Assembly (NCBI GenBank): GCA_002374055.1
Contig: DFLA01000009.1
Span: 1-30,312 of the forward strand
Direction of reading: 5' to 3'
DNA: 30,312 nucleotides
Source of the DNA: Caryophanales bacterium UBA3631
Lineage (GTDB): Bacteria > Bacillota_I > Bacilli_A > RF39 > UBA660
Below are positions 22,931 through 29,802 of this stretch, one piece after another. The notes below the pieces were generated by a model that did no database searches, had not been told where the DNA came from, and saw only the letters and a program-made list of their open reading frames with translations. The position numbers were made by a program, and so were the translations under genes. Position 1 is the stretch's first letter; every line of letters begins with the position of its first letter.

Positions 22931-23383
22931 ATGAAATTAAGTGATATAATGTGCAAAAGTTTAATTGTTTGTAGTGTTGATGATGATATTAGTTCAATTT
23001 CTAATAAAATGCTTGTTAATGATATTGGATTAGTTCTTGTTTGTGATAGGAATCGTGTTGTTGGTATTATTACTGATAGGGATATTGCATGTAGGGTTTT
23101 TAGTAATGAACTAGATCCTGATATTACTGATTATATGACTAGAGAAATTATCAGTGTTGATATTGATGATAGTGTTTATGATGTTTTGGATTTAATGAGT
23201 AAGAATAGAGTTAAAAGAATTGTAGTGACTAATAATAATCGCGTTGTTGGAATTATATCGATAAGTGATTTACTTATTATTGACGAAATAAAAGATGAGG
23301 TTTTTAAAACTATTAAAAGTATTTGGAAAATTGGGTCTAATAGGCATAAATATGAAACCGAAATTGATGAATTCTATTTATAA
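22931..23383 (+). CDS. Tandem CBS-domain protein
   Basis: A 150-aa protein made of a CBS domain pair (Bateman module), which usually binds adenine nucleotides or related ligands. CBS1 (about residues 5-60) includes MLVNDIGLVLVCDRNRVVGIITDRDIACRV in parts; CBS2 (about 70-125) includes MTREIISVDIDDSVYDVLDLM and VVTNNNRVVGIISISDLL. No catalytic domain is attached. The ATG at 22931 has SD GGTGA; the frame extends further upstream through the divergent yunB promoter, and that extension is rejected. It is divergent from yunB and convergent with the Rpn-type gene. Confidence 0.88.
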   Translation: MKLSDIMCKSLIVCSVDDDISSISNKMLVNDIGLVLVCDRNRVVGIITDRDIACRVFSNELDPDITDYMTREIISVDIDDSVYDVLDLMSKNRVKRIVVTNNNRVVGIISISDLLIIDEIKDEVFKTIKSIWKIGSNRHKYETEIDEFYL

Positions 23384-23407
23384 AAGCCATAACTATTGTT
23401 ATGACTT
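23382..23407. terminator. Terminator between the CBS gene and the convergent Rpn-type gene
   Basis: Stem CATAAC-TATT-GTTATG with an outer AAAG/CTTT extension across a mismatch. It overlaps the end of the Rpn-type gene and may serve both sides. Confidence 0.5.
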
Positions 23408-24421
23408 TATTGTTTCTATATATTCTTTTGAATAACCTGTTGTTCTTGATATTATATCTACTGGAATTTTTTCTTTTAGAAGAGATATAGCTGTTTCTAA
23501 TCTTGTTAGTTCTCTACCTTGTTTTATTCCTTGCTCTAGTCCTTGTTCAAGACCCTGCTCTAGTCCTTGCTCTAATCCTTGTTCAAGACCTTGCTCTAGT
23601 CCTTGTTCAAGACCTTGTTCTAATCCTTGTTCAAGACCCTGCTCTAGTCCTTGCTCTAATCCTTCTTTGAGTCCTTCTTTCATAGCCTTTTCTTTAGCTG
23701 TTTTTAGTTGTGCTTGATGTAATTTTTCTAATGATTCTGAGTCCATTAAAAAATTATATATGTTTTCTTCATTATATTCTTTTATCATTTTACCTATCTC
23801 CTTTGTCATTTCATTATATTTTCCTAATAGATTTAATTCTTCTTCATTACAATCAAATATTATAATATGAGCATATTTATCAATTAACTTCTTGTTATCA
23901 GTATACAATAATTTTTTATATTTTGCAACATCATATACTAAAAAATTAATATTATCTATAAATTTATTGTTATATTTTTCTCCTATCAAACAATGGTTAT
24001 CACATTCATAGTTTTCTTCTATGTTATTGCATATATTTATTTGTGTACATCTTGGTTGTTTTTCATATGATTGTCCGTGTTTTAGTGAGTTTGAATATAT
24101 ATTTGATAAATATGCAAAGTTTCTTTTTTTTATATTTTCATCAAATACATTATTTATTTCAAAGTCTATTAATTCATTAGATGTCTTTATTAATATGTCT
24201 ACTGTTTTATTCTTTGTATGAATGCTTGTTGTTTGTAGTTCCTGTTTTAATAATTCAATAACATCATTTTCATTTATTTCTTTATTATTTATTTTGTTTA
24301 TTATTTTATAGTCATCTACTTTTCTTTTTAGAAATCTTTCTAGAAACCAGTTCATATATTTTTTATTTGATAGTATTAGTTTGCTCATTTTATCGTTTGA
24401 TAGTTTTTTAAAATCTTTCAT
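23399..24421 (-). CDS. Rpn-family / PD-(D/E)XK nuclease-family protein with (EQGL)n repeat
   Basis: The 340-aa protein resembles the Rpn / transposase_31-like family (TIGR01784). The N-terminal part has LSNDKMSKLILSNKKYMNWFLERFLKRK in parts and the nuclease-core-like KNKTVDILIKTSNELIDFEIN (Asp followed by Glu-x-Asn), then RNFAYLSNIYSNSLKHGQSY. The usual Lys of E-x-K is replaced by Asn (EIN), as in part of this family. Residues about 240-298 are a run of EQGL tetrapeptides, a length-variable helical spacer. Members were named for RecA-independent recombination in Escherichia coli; the real role here is unknown. The ATG at 24421 follows GGAGG and the leader shared with the KilA-N repeats. Confidence 0.8.
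   Translation of the reverse strand: MKDFKKLSNDKMSKLILSNKKYMNWFLERFLKRKVDDYKIINKINNKEINENDVIELLKQELQTTSIHTKNKTVDILIKTSNELIDFEINNVFDENIKKRNFAYLSNIYSNSLKHGQSYEKQPRCTQINICNNIEENYECDNHCLIGEKYNNKFIDNINFLVYDVAKYKKLLYTDNKKLIDKYAHIIIFDCNEEELNLLGKYNEMTKEIGKMIKEYNEENIYNFLMDSESLEKLHQAQLKTAKEKAMKEGLKEGLEQGLEQGLEQGLEQGLEQGLEQGLEQGLEQGLEQGLEQGLEQGIKQGRELTRLETAISLLKEKIPVDIISRTTGYSKEYIETIKS
23529..23660. repeat. 12-bp tandem repeat, 11 units, inside the Rpn-type gene
   Basis: Eleven 12-bp units (types CCTTGCTCTAGT, CCTTGTTCAAGA, CCCTGCTCTAGT, CCTTGCTCTAAT, CCTTGTTCTAAT) encode repeated EQGL. Units 2-4 and 9-11 have the same variant order, which suggests block duplication. The repeat keeps the frame. Confidence 0.9.
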
Positions 24422-24425
24422 CTTA

Positions 24426-24469
24426 TCCCTCCATAAATATCATACTATGCATAAGAAAAAATTCCTTAG
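24426..24469 (-). promoter_or_regulatory. Leader/promoter of the Rpn-type gene, shared with the KilA-N-flanking repeats
   Basis: Minus-strand order: CTAAGGAATTTTTT, spacer, GTATGATATTTAT, GGAGG, then the ATG. Copies A (16283) and B (17309) contain the same blocks with similar spacing. TATGAT could be a -10, with TAAGGAATT in the -35 region (not TTGACA-like), giving a very short leader. Confidence 0.5.
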
Positions 24470-24481
24470 AAAAAACAAAAA

Positions 24482-24501
24482 AATTCCTATTTCTAGGAAT
24501 T
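24482..24501 (-). terminator. Terminator of the HD-domain gene
   Basis: AATTCCTA-GAAA-TAGGAATT on the minus strand, followed by T7, overlapping the stop codon. Confidence 0.8.
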
Positions 24502-24988
24502 AGCCAAATATTCTTATTAATAGTAATAGATACATATTTGGAACTCTCATATGCTTTAGTGAATATTTTTCTAAAAATTCATATGTGCCAACTATTTTAT
24601 CAACAGTACTTACTATCCAGCTTTCTATATATTCTGGGAGTATTAAATTGATTGGAAACATGTGACTTACTATTATATTTTGTTCTTTATCATTTAGTTC
24701 AAAATGTTCCATTGCTTTTTTTAATGCTTTTTTAGGGTGGGTAAATACCGATATTATTCTATCTTTTTTTGTTCTTTCATTGTCGCTAAAGAAAAAATCA
24801 TGTAAAAGTCCTGCACGTGCTGCTGCTATATAATCTAGGTGTAGGATTTTGCATACTTTGTATGAGTAATATGATACTCTTTTTGAATGTTTTAATCTGC
24901 TTGTACCATGGTGCTCTATTGTGTCTAATTTATTAAATTCTTCATTTTCTAATATATCTTCAACTAATATAGTGTAATCATCTATCAT
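24500..24988 (-). CDS. HD-domain phosphohydrolase-like protein
   Basis: A 162-aa protein with an HD fold: His at LKHSKRVSYYSYKVC (first metal ligand), the His-Asp pair in ARAGLLHDFFF, a later His in IIVSHMFP and Asp in IVSTVDKIVG, so the metal-binding set H...HD...D appears complete. Such proteins hydrolyse phosphomonoesters or phosphodiesters of nucleotides. It has no attached domain, and the hydrophobic C-terminus (MYLLLLIRIF) is unusual. ATG at 24988; an SD-like AAGGATG lies before it and TATACT further up may be a -10. It follows rnfB after a terminator and is monocistronic. Confidence 0.8.
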   Translation of the reverse strand: MIDDYTILVEDILENEEFNKLDTIEHHGTSRLKHSKRVSYYSYKVCKILHLDYIAAARAGLLHDFFFSDNERTKKDRIISVFTHPKKALKKAMEHFELNDKEQNIIVSHMFPINLILPEYIESWIVSTVDKIVGTYEFLEKYSLKHMRVPNMYLLLLIRIFG

Positions 24989-25089
24989 TTTATCATCCTT
25001 GCTACTATATTAGTATATCATATATTTTTTTTATTGAGAAGATATTTTGTGTATTTTTGAGACAAATATATTTTTTATATTTAATAAAA

Positions 25090-25123
25090 AGAATACTTTG
25101 TCTATAAATTTTCAAAGTATTCT
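25090..25123 (-). terminator. Terminator of the rnf operon
   Basis: Perfect 11-bp stem AGAATACTTTG (25113-25123 read on the minus strand) with CAAAGTATTCT (25090-25100), 12-base loop, then a T-rich tail. The 5' arm lies in the last codons of rnfB. Confidence 0.85.
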
Positions 25124-25344
25124 ATTGCATCTTCATTTTTTATAAATTTACATTTTTTATAATTATTTTTGTCTTCTAATATTTTTTCTTTCATTCCTGC
25201 GCATGATCCAAATCCACATGCTCCACAATTATATCCTGGTAGATATTCTTCTATTTTATCTGTTTGTTTTAGTTTATTGTCTAGTATTACTAGAGGAATT
25301 GCTAATAGAAGTCCTGTTATTGTAAATATTATTATTCCAATCAT
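25102..25344 (-). CDS. rnfB: Minimal RnfB-like Fe-S protein (80 aa)
   Basis: RnfB normally brings electrons from ferredoxin into the Rnf complex and has an N-terminal helix, an Fe-S domain (PF04060) and several ferredoxin-type [4Fe-4S] modules, about 190-440 aa in all. Here one transmembrane helix (residues 2-22) is followed by LPGYNCGACGFGSCAGMKEKI and, 16 residues after the third Cys, KKCKF: a complete C-x2-C-x4-C-x16-C site of PF04060 type. The protein then stops. The stop is followed at once by the operon terminator, with no ferredoxin frame downstream, so this looks like a genuine short form. It overlaps the 33-aa ORF by ATGA. A missing domain could be supplied by another protein or elsewhere in the genome. 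Confidence 0.8.
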   Translation of the reverse strand: MIGIIIFTITGLLLAIPLVILDNKLKQTDKIEEYLPGYNCGACGFGSCAGMKEKILEDKNNYKKCKFIKNEDAIEYFENL

Positions 25345-25442
25345 TTTTTACATCCTTTACAGTTTATGCAGTTGCATTTGTTTTTTTTATATAGTTTAAT
25401 TGTTATTAGTATTAGTATTATTAATAGTATATAGCTTATCAT
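25341..25442 (-). CDS. 33-aa Cys-rich membrane protein inside the rnf operon
   Basis: A small frame between rnfA and rnfB joined to both by ATGA overlaps: its ATG (25440-25442) overlaps the rnfA stop, and its TGA (25341-25343) overlaps the rnfB start. The peptide is MISYILLIILILITIKLY, one membrane helix, then a basic tail with CNCINCKGCKK, a C-x-C-x2-C-x2-C cluster. The layout resembles FeoB-associated Cys-rich membrane peptides. The cluster could bind a metal or Fe-S centre, or help electron transfer to the minimal RnfB; this is inference. The double coupling makes translation likely. Confidence 0.65.
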   Translation of the reverse strand: MISYILLIILILITIKLYKKNKCNCINCKGCKK

Positions 25443-26008
25443 ATTCCTTTATACCTTTCAAATATTAATGCCATTATTGAGGCTGTTATTAGTGCTATTG
25501 GTATTCCTTGAAAGCATTTTGGTATATCTGAGTTTTCTAGTCTTTCTCTAATTGTTGAGAATACATATATTATCATCATAAATCCTATACTTGCTCCTAG
25601 GCTATATATTATTGTTTCTAATAAATTATAGTTATTGTTTATATTTAGTAATACTACTCCTAATACTGCACAGTTTGTTGTTATTAGGGATAAGTATATT
25701 CCTAGGTTTTTGTATAGTCTTTTATATTTTGCTTTTACTATTAGTACTAATAATTGTACAAGTGATGCTATTACTAGTATGAACATTAGTGTGTTTAAGT
25801 ATTCAGTTTTTGTTGGAACTAGTATATAGTGGTATATAAAATATGTTATTATGCTTGATATTGTTGTTACAAGTGTAACGCATAATCCCATTGATATAGC
25901 GTTTTTTTCTTTATTTGAGTTTCCAAAGAATGGACATAGTCCTAAGAATTTTGTTAGTACTATATTTTCTGACAAAATACTTGTAATAAATAAACTAATT
26001 AGATTCAT
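25439..26008 (-). CDS. rnfA: RnfA, Rnf complex membrane subunit
   Basis: A 189-aa integral membrane protein with about six helices, homologous to NqrE. The conserved Cys-containing half-helices are visible: LTKFLGLCPFFGNS (about residues 18-31) and ITTNCAVLGV (about 109-118). In Rnf/Nqr the equivalent Cys residues of RnfA and RnfE hold a shared Fe-S centre in the membrane. The other part of the signature, GFMMIIYVFSTIRERLE and IPIALITASIMALIF in parts, is normal. The ATG at 26008 lies within the end of rnfE (14-nt overlap) and has SD AGGAGG. Confidence 0.95.
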   Translation of the reverse strand: MNLISLFITSILSENIVLTKFLGLCPFFGNSNKEKNAISMGLCVTLVTTISSIITYFIYHYILVPTKTEYLNTLMFILVIASLVQLLVLIVKAKYKRLYKNLGIYLSLITTNCAVLGVVLLNINNNYNLLETIIYSLGASIGFMMIIYVFSTIRERLENSDIPKCFQGIPIALITASIMALIFERYKGI

Positions 26009-26627
26009 GTTTGCCTCCTATATATTTTGCTAGTGCTATTAGTATACCAAGTGTTAGGAATGCTCCTGCTTGTTTATTAAATATATTTAGTGGTATTAAT
26101 TCATTATTTGGAAATATTTTATATATTGCTTTATATCCAGTTATTGTACTTAGATTATCCATAAGTGTTATTGTATTGTTTCCTAGTATTTCTCTTATTA
26201 GTGATAGTATTATTAATGTGAATGTGTAACCAAGACCTACTCCTATACCATCTAGTATGCTAGTGTGTATTTTTTCTTTTGATGCCACACTTATTGCTCT
26301 ACCTAGTATTATACAGTTAACTACTATTAATGGGATATATATTCCAAGTATTTGATGTAGTGTTGGTAGATATTTTTTTAGTAGTATTTCTATTATTGTT
26401 ACTAGTGTTGAAATTATTATTATAAATACTGGAATTTTTACGTTTTCTGGTATTAGTTTTTTTATTATTGATATTATTGTATTTGATAGTATTAGTACTA
26501 TTAGTACGCATATTGACATTACTAGTGCATTTTCTACTTTATTTGTAACTGCTAGTGCGCTGCATAGTCCTAGTGTACTTACTAATATTGGATTTTCAAA
26601 TAGTATTCCATTTATTATTTTTTTCAT
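25995..26627 (-). CDS. rnfE: RnfE, Rnf complex membrane subunit
   Basis: A 210-aa integral membrane protein, homologous to NqrD. The start is the ATG at 26627 (MKKIINGILFENPILVSTLG), which has SD AGGAGG; an in-frame ATG at 26684 lies inside the preceding 28-aa ORF and lacks an SD. The conserved Cys segments are STLGLCSALAVTN (about 17-29) and IVVNCIILGRAIS (about 105-117), which pair with those of RnfA around the membrane Fe-S centre. SILDGIGVGLGYTFTL and IREILGN are also typical. Coupled to rnfA by overlap. Confidence 0.95.
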   Translation of the reverse strand: MKKIINGILFENPILVSTLGLCSALAVTNKVENALVMSICVLIVLILSNTIISIIKKLIPENVKIPVFIIIISTLVTIIEILLKKYLPTLHQILGIYIPLIVVNCIILGRAISVASKEKIHTSILDGIGVGLGYTFTLIILSLIREILGNNTITLMDNLSTITGYKAIYKIFPNNELIPLNIFNKQAGAFLTLGILIALAKYIGGKHESN

Positions 26628-26635
26628 TTTTCCTC

Positions 26636-26722
26636 CTATATTAGATTCATTACTACATATATCAGTGTTCCGCAAATTAGGCATGTTAGTGTTAGTGCTA
26701 TTATTCCTTTATATTTATTCAT
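26636..26722 (-). CDS. 28-aa single-helix ORF between rnfDG and rnfE
   Basis: The ATG (26720-26722) overlaps the end of the rnfD-rnfG gene (stop at 26715-26717), and the TAG (26636-26638) touches the rnfE SD. The peptide is MNKYKGIIALTLTCLICGTL followed by IYVVMNLI: a short basic start and one hydrophobic helix with two Cys. No family recognised. It could be a small Rnf subunit, the remnant of an rnfG N-terminal helix (canonical RnfG begins with such an anchor and lies exactly here), or a coupling leader. The remnant idea is attractive because RnfG domains are fused to RnfD upstream. Confidence 0.5.
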   Translation of the reverse strand: MNKYKGIIALTLTCLICGTLIYVVMNLI

Positions 26723-28445
26723 TTATTGCTCCTATTTGCTCTAATAGTTTTATTATTCCTTCTTTTACTCCTTTTGATGAGTATGTTGCTCCACTTATTG
26801 TATCTATGTTTTTTATATCTTTTTGATTTTCTATTATATTATTTATGTAGTTGTTTTCTTCTAACATATGGAAGTAGCTATCGCTTTGTTCTAATACTTC
26901 TATATTTGTTATTTGGTTATTTGATATTGTTACTTTTAGTTTTATATCTCCTTGAAAGCCTTTATTTTTTATTATATATTCTGTTGTCATTTCATCTATA
27001 TCTGTTTTACTTATCATTTCATAGTTTTCTTTTTTTACTTCTTCATTTATAATATTTTCTTTTTTCCCTGTTTTATTATCATTTAGTGTATTTTGTATCA
27101 TTTTCTTTAGCGCTGTTGATGTTATTGTTGCTCCACTAACTGTATCTATTTCGCCACTTTCTTTTAGTTTTTCTATAAAGTTGTTTTCTTCTATTTTTGA
27201 GTAGAATGAATCGTTTTGTTCTAGTATTTTTATGTCTTCTACTTTATTATTTTGAATTATTATTTGTGCTTTTATTTGGCTTTGATATCCTTTTTCGGTT
27301 ACTATATATTTTGTTTTATTTCCGTTTATTTCTTTTGATATTATGTTAAAGTTAGGATCTGTTTCTGTGTTATTTAGTTTTATTGATATTCCTAGACTTA
27401 ATCCTATTATTAGTAACCAAGCAATTATAAATGGTATAAGTGCTATTTTGAAGTTAAATCTTCCGATTGATCCAATTTTGTCTAGTATCATTACTAGCAT
27501 ATTCATTGTTAATATACTTGTTAGTACTCCTTCTGGGAATGGTGTTAGGTATCTAAATGTTACTGTTAGTATTCCTAGAAATATTCCATATAGTATTTGT
27601 CCTATTGGTGTTACTGGGCTTGTTACTGGGTCTGTTGCCATGAAGACTGCTCCAAACATTAGTCCTCCTGAGAATATTTGGAATAGTGGATACCATATTC
27701 CTTGGTCGTTTATTCCTCCTATTACGTATGTCATTGCAAATACTGTTAATATATATGTTACTGGTATTTTCCATTTTATTACTTTGAAGTATGTTAGGTA
27801 TATTAGTGCTAGAATACATAAAAGTGCGCTTGTTTCTCCTATAGCTCCTGGTATATTTCCTATAAAAATATTTAATAGTCTTCCATATGGTTTTACTAGT
27901 GTTTCGTATGTTCCAATTCCTGTTATCGTGCTTGCATTTGTTAATGGTGTTGATTGTGTTACTGCATCTAATTCGTATGGATTTAAGTATCCTCCTTTTG
28001 ACATAATTGTCGATGCAAAAATACTTATTATGAATAGTCTTCCTACAAGTGCTGGATTGAATATATTTTTTCCAAATCCACCAAATAGCATTTTAGCAAT
28101 TATTGATGATACTAGTGATCCTAGTATTAATATAGTTATTGGTGTATTTATTGGTAGGATTAGTCCTAGAAATAGTCCTGGGAATATACTATATGTATTT
28201 TTTAATGATTCTTTTATATTTTTTGTTCTTATTAATTTGAATAATGTTTCAAATATAAATGTTGTTATTGTTGATATTCCTATGAATATTAATGGATAGA
28301 ATAGTCCTATTAAATTTGTATAACCTTTTTTATATGGTATTACACCATTTTTTATAATTGAGAATATGATGATTGGCGTTAAAGCAATTAGTAAGTGATT
28401 CATCATTTTTTTTGTTGTGTTTTTATCTTTTATAAATGGTCCCAT
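26715..28445 (-). CDS. RnfD-RnfG fusion with two FMN-binding domains
   Basis: A 576-aa protein that covers two Rnf subunits. Residues about 1-345 are RnfD (NqrB homologue): multiple membrane helices, the FGGFGKNIFNPALVGR motif, and DAVTQSTPLTNA with the Thr region that carries covalent FMN, then MFGAVFMATDPVTSPVTPIG. Residues about 370-450 and 465-575 are two FMN_bind domains of RnfG/NqrC type, with DTVSGATITS and DTISGATYSS, each holding the S-G-A-T flavinylation motif. Normal RnfG is a separate subunit with a single FMN_bind domain and an N-terminal anchor. The frame is continuous, with no internal SD-preceded start at the junction, so a true fusion is likely. It starts 1 nt after rnfC. Confidence 0.9.
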   Translation of the reverse strand: MGPFIKDKNTTKKMMNHLLIALTPIIIFSIIKNGVIPYKKGYTNLIGLFYPLIFIGISTITTFIFETLFKLIRTKNIKESLKNTYSIFPGLFLGLILPINTPITILILGSLVSSIIAKMLFGGFGKNIFNPALVGRLFIISIFASTIMSKGGYLNPYELDAVTQSTPLTNASTITGIGTYETLVKPYGRLLNIFIGNIPGAIGETSALLCILALIYLTYFKVIKWKIPVTYILTVFAMTYVIGGINDQGIWYPLFQIFSGGLMFGAVFMATDPVTSPVTPIGQILYGIFLGILTVTFRYLTPFPEGVLTSILTMNMLVMILDKIGSIGRFNFKIALIPFIIAWLLIIGLSLGISIKLNNTETDPNFNIISKEINGNKTKYIVTEKGYQSQIKAQIIIQNNKVEDIKILEQNDSFYSKIEENNFIEKLKESGEIDTVSGATITSTALKKMIQNTLNDNKTGKKENIINEEVKKENYEMISKTDIDEMTTEYIIKNKGFQGDIKLKVTISNNQITNIEVLEQSDSYFHMLEENNYINNIIENQKDIKNIDTISGATYSSKGVKEGIIKLLEQIGAINE

Positions 28446-28446
28446 A

Positions 28447-29718
28447 TTAATTTTCCTTTCTTAGTTTTTCTTTTGCAAGTCTAACTTTTTCTCTTAGATT
28501 TATTTTTGCTGGACATATGTATGAGCAAAGACCACATTCTATACATCTCATAGGTTCTAGTTTTTTTAATTTATCTTTATTATTTAGTGCTTCTTTTATT
28601 AAAACTGGAGATAGTTTTGCTGGGCAGTTATCAACGCATTTGCCGCATCTCATACATGTGCTTTCTATATCTTCTTCTACTTTATCTAATACTAATATAC
28701 AGTTATCATTTATGTTTATTATAATATCATCTGTTGGAATACTTGTTCCCATCATTGGTCCACCTGATACGTATGTTACTTCTTTTTTGTTTAATCCACC
28801 AACTTTTTTTATAATTTCACTTGTGCTTGTTCCTAATTTAACCATTACGTTTTGTGGACGTTTTAGGTTTTCTCCTGTAAATGTTACTATTCTTTCTGTT
28901 AGTGGTTTTTTGTATTTTAATGCCTCATATATTGCATACATTGTTGATACGTTGTTTACTATTATTCCTTTTTCCATTGGAAGTCGTTCATAGTCTACTT
29001 TTTTTATAAATTTTACTAAACTCTTTTCCCATCCCATAGGGTATAAATCTGGTATTAGTGTGACTTTAATCTTTAAGTATGTTCCAATATAGTTATCTAT
29101 TATTTCTTTTAATTCTGTGTTGCTTTCTTTTATTGCGATTATTGCTTCATCTATGTTATTTATTTCTCTTACTGCATCTATTGCTTCTAGAATTTCTTCG
29201 CATTTTTCTCTTATAAGTACAAAGTCAGATGTTATATATGGTTCACATTCTACTGCATTTATTATTAGTGTGTTTATTTTTTTATCTATATTGTACTTTA
29301 CATATGTTGGGAATCCGCTTCCACCCATTCCTACTATTCCACAATCTTGTATTGTTTTTAAAAATTCTTTTTTTGTATATTTTGTTATATCATTATTTTC
29401 ATATTCTTTTTCTATTGCGTCTAGGAAATCATTTTCTATTACTATACACTTTACTTTTTTTCCATTAGATGTATATTTTTCTTCATAGTCAACTACTGTT
29501 CCACTTATACTTGAATGAATTGGAATTCTAAAATTTCCTTTTCTTTTTCCTACTATTGATCCTTTGTATACATAGTCTCCTTTTTTTACTGATATTGTTA
29601 TATTTGTATCATTTCCACTTATTAGTGGAATATATACATATTTCATTTTATTATAAACGCCAACTTTTTCTTTAATTGACATTTTTTTTCTTTTTGGTAT
29701 TTTTAATCCTGTTATCAT
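28447..29718 (-). CDS. rnfC: RnfC, NADH/ferredoxin-side soluble subunit of Rnf
   Basis: First gene of the operon. From the ATG at 29718 (423 aa; SD AGGAGG 6 nt upstream; another in-frame ATG at 29724 touches the SD and is less likely) the protein has the RnfC N-terminal domain (IPLISGNDTNITISVKKGDYV in parts), the nucleotide/flavin-binding GIVGMGGSGFPTYVK and INAVECEPYITSD, the SLBB-type region PQNVMVKLGTSTSEII, and two C-terminal [4Fe-4S] motifs, CMRCGKCVDNCP and CIECGLCSYICP (about residues 365-412). It exchanges electrons with NAD(H) on the cytoplasmic side. The length is typical. Confidence 0.96.
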   Translation of the reverse strand: MITGLKIPKRKKMSIKEKVGVYNKMKYVYIPLISGNDTNITISVKKGDYVYKGSIVGKRKGNFRIPIHSSISGTVVDYEEKYTSNGKKVKCIVIENDFLDAIEKEYENNDITKYTKKEFLKTIQDCGIVGMGGSGFPTYVKYNIDKKINTLIINAVECEPYITSDFVLIREKCEEILEAIDAVREINNIDEAIIAIKESNTELKEIIDNYIGTYLKIKVTLIPDLYPMGWEKSLVKFIKKVDYERLPMEKGIIVNNVSTMYAIYEALKYKKPLTERIVTFTGENLKRPQNVMVKLGTSTSEIIKKVGGLNKKEVTYVSGGPMMGTSIPTDDIIININDNCILVLDKVEEDIESTCMRCGKCVDNCPAKLSPVLIKEALNNKDKLKKLEPMRCIECGLCSYICPAKINLREKVRLAKEKLRKEN

Positions 29719-29786
29719 ATACATCCTCCTATTATTAATTATACATTTTTTTTACGTAAATTAAAAGGGGTTTTATTCAAAATAAA

Positions 29787-29802
29787 AAGAGGTTTTTCCT
29801 CC
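29787..29802 (-). terminator. Terminator of the DUF1016 gene
   Basis: AGGAGG-AAAAA-CCTCTT (one G.U) on the minus strand followed by a T-rich tail, directly after the stop codon at 29803. A TATAAT box and the rnfC SD follow; no good -35 was found. Confidence 0.6.

Noticed and set aside
23529..23660. Possible CRISPR-like repeat array
   Set aside because: The period is 12 bp without spacers, and it encodes EQGL repeats in frame within a protein.
23399..24421. Insertion sequence
   Set aside because: Although some family members are named transposases, no terminal inverted repeats or target duplications were seen around the gene.
26317..26511. Asn/Thr-rich 64-codon frame on the minus strand
   Set aside because: It is a shifted frame inside rnfE; low complexity and no SD.
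27343..28299. 318-codon open frame on the plus strand
   Set aside because: It lies fully antisense to the RnfD part of the rnfD-rnfG gene, whose motifs are clear. No SD and no plausible protein family.
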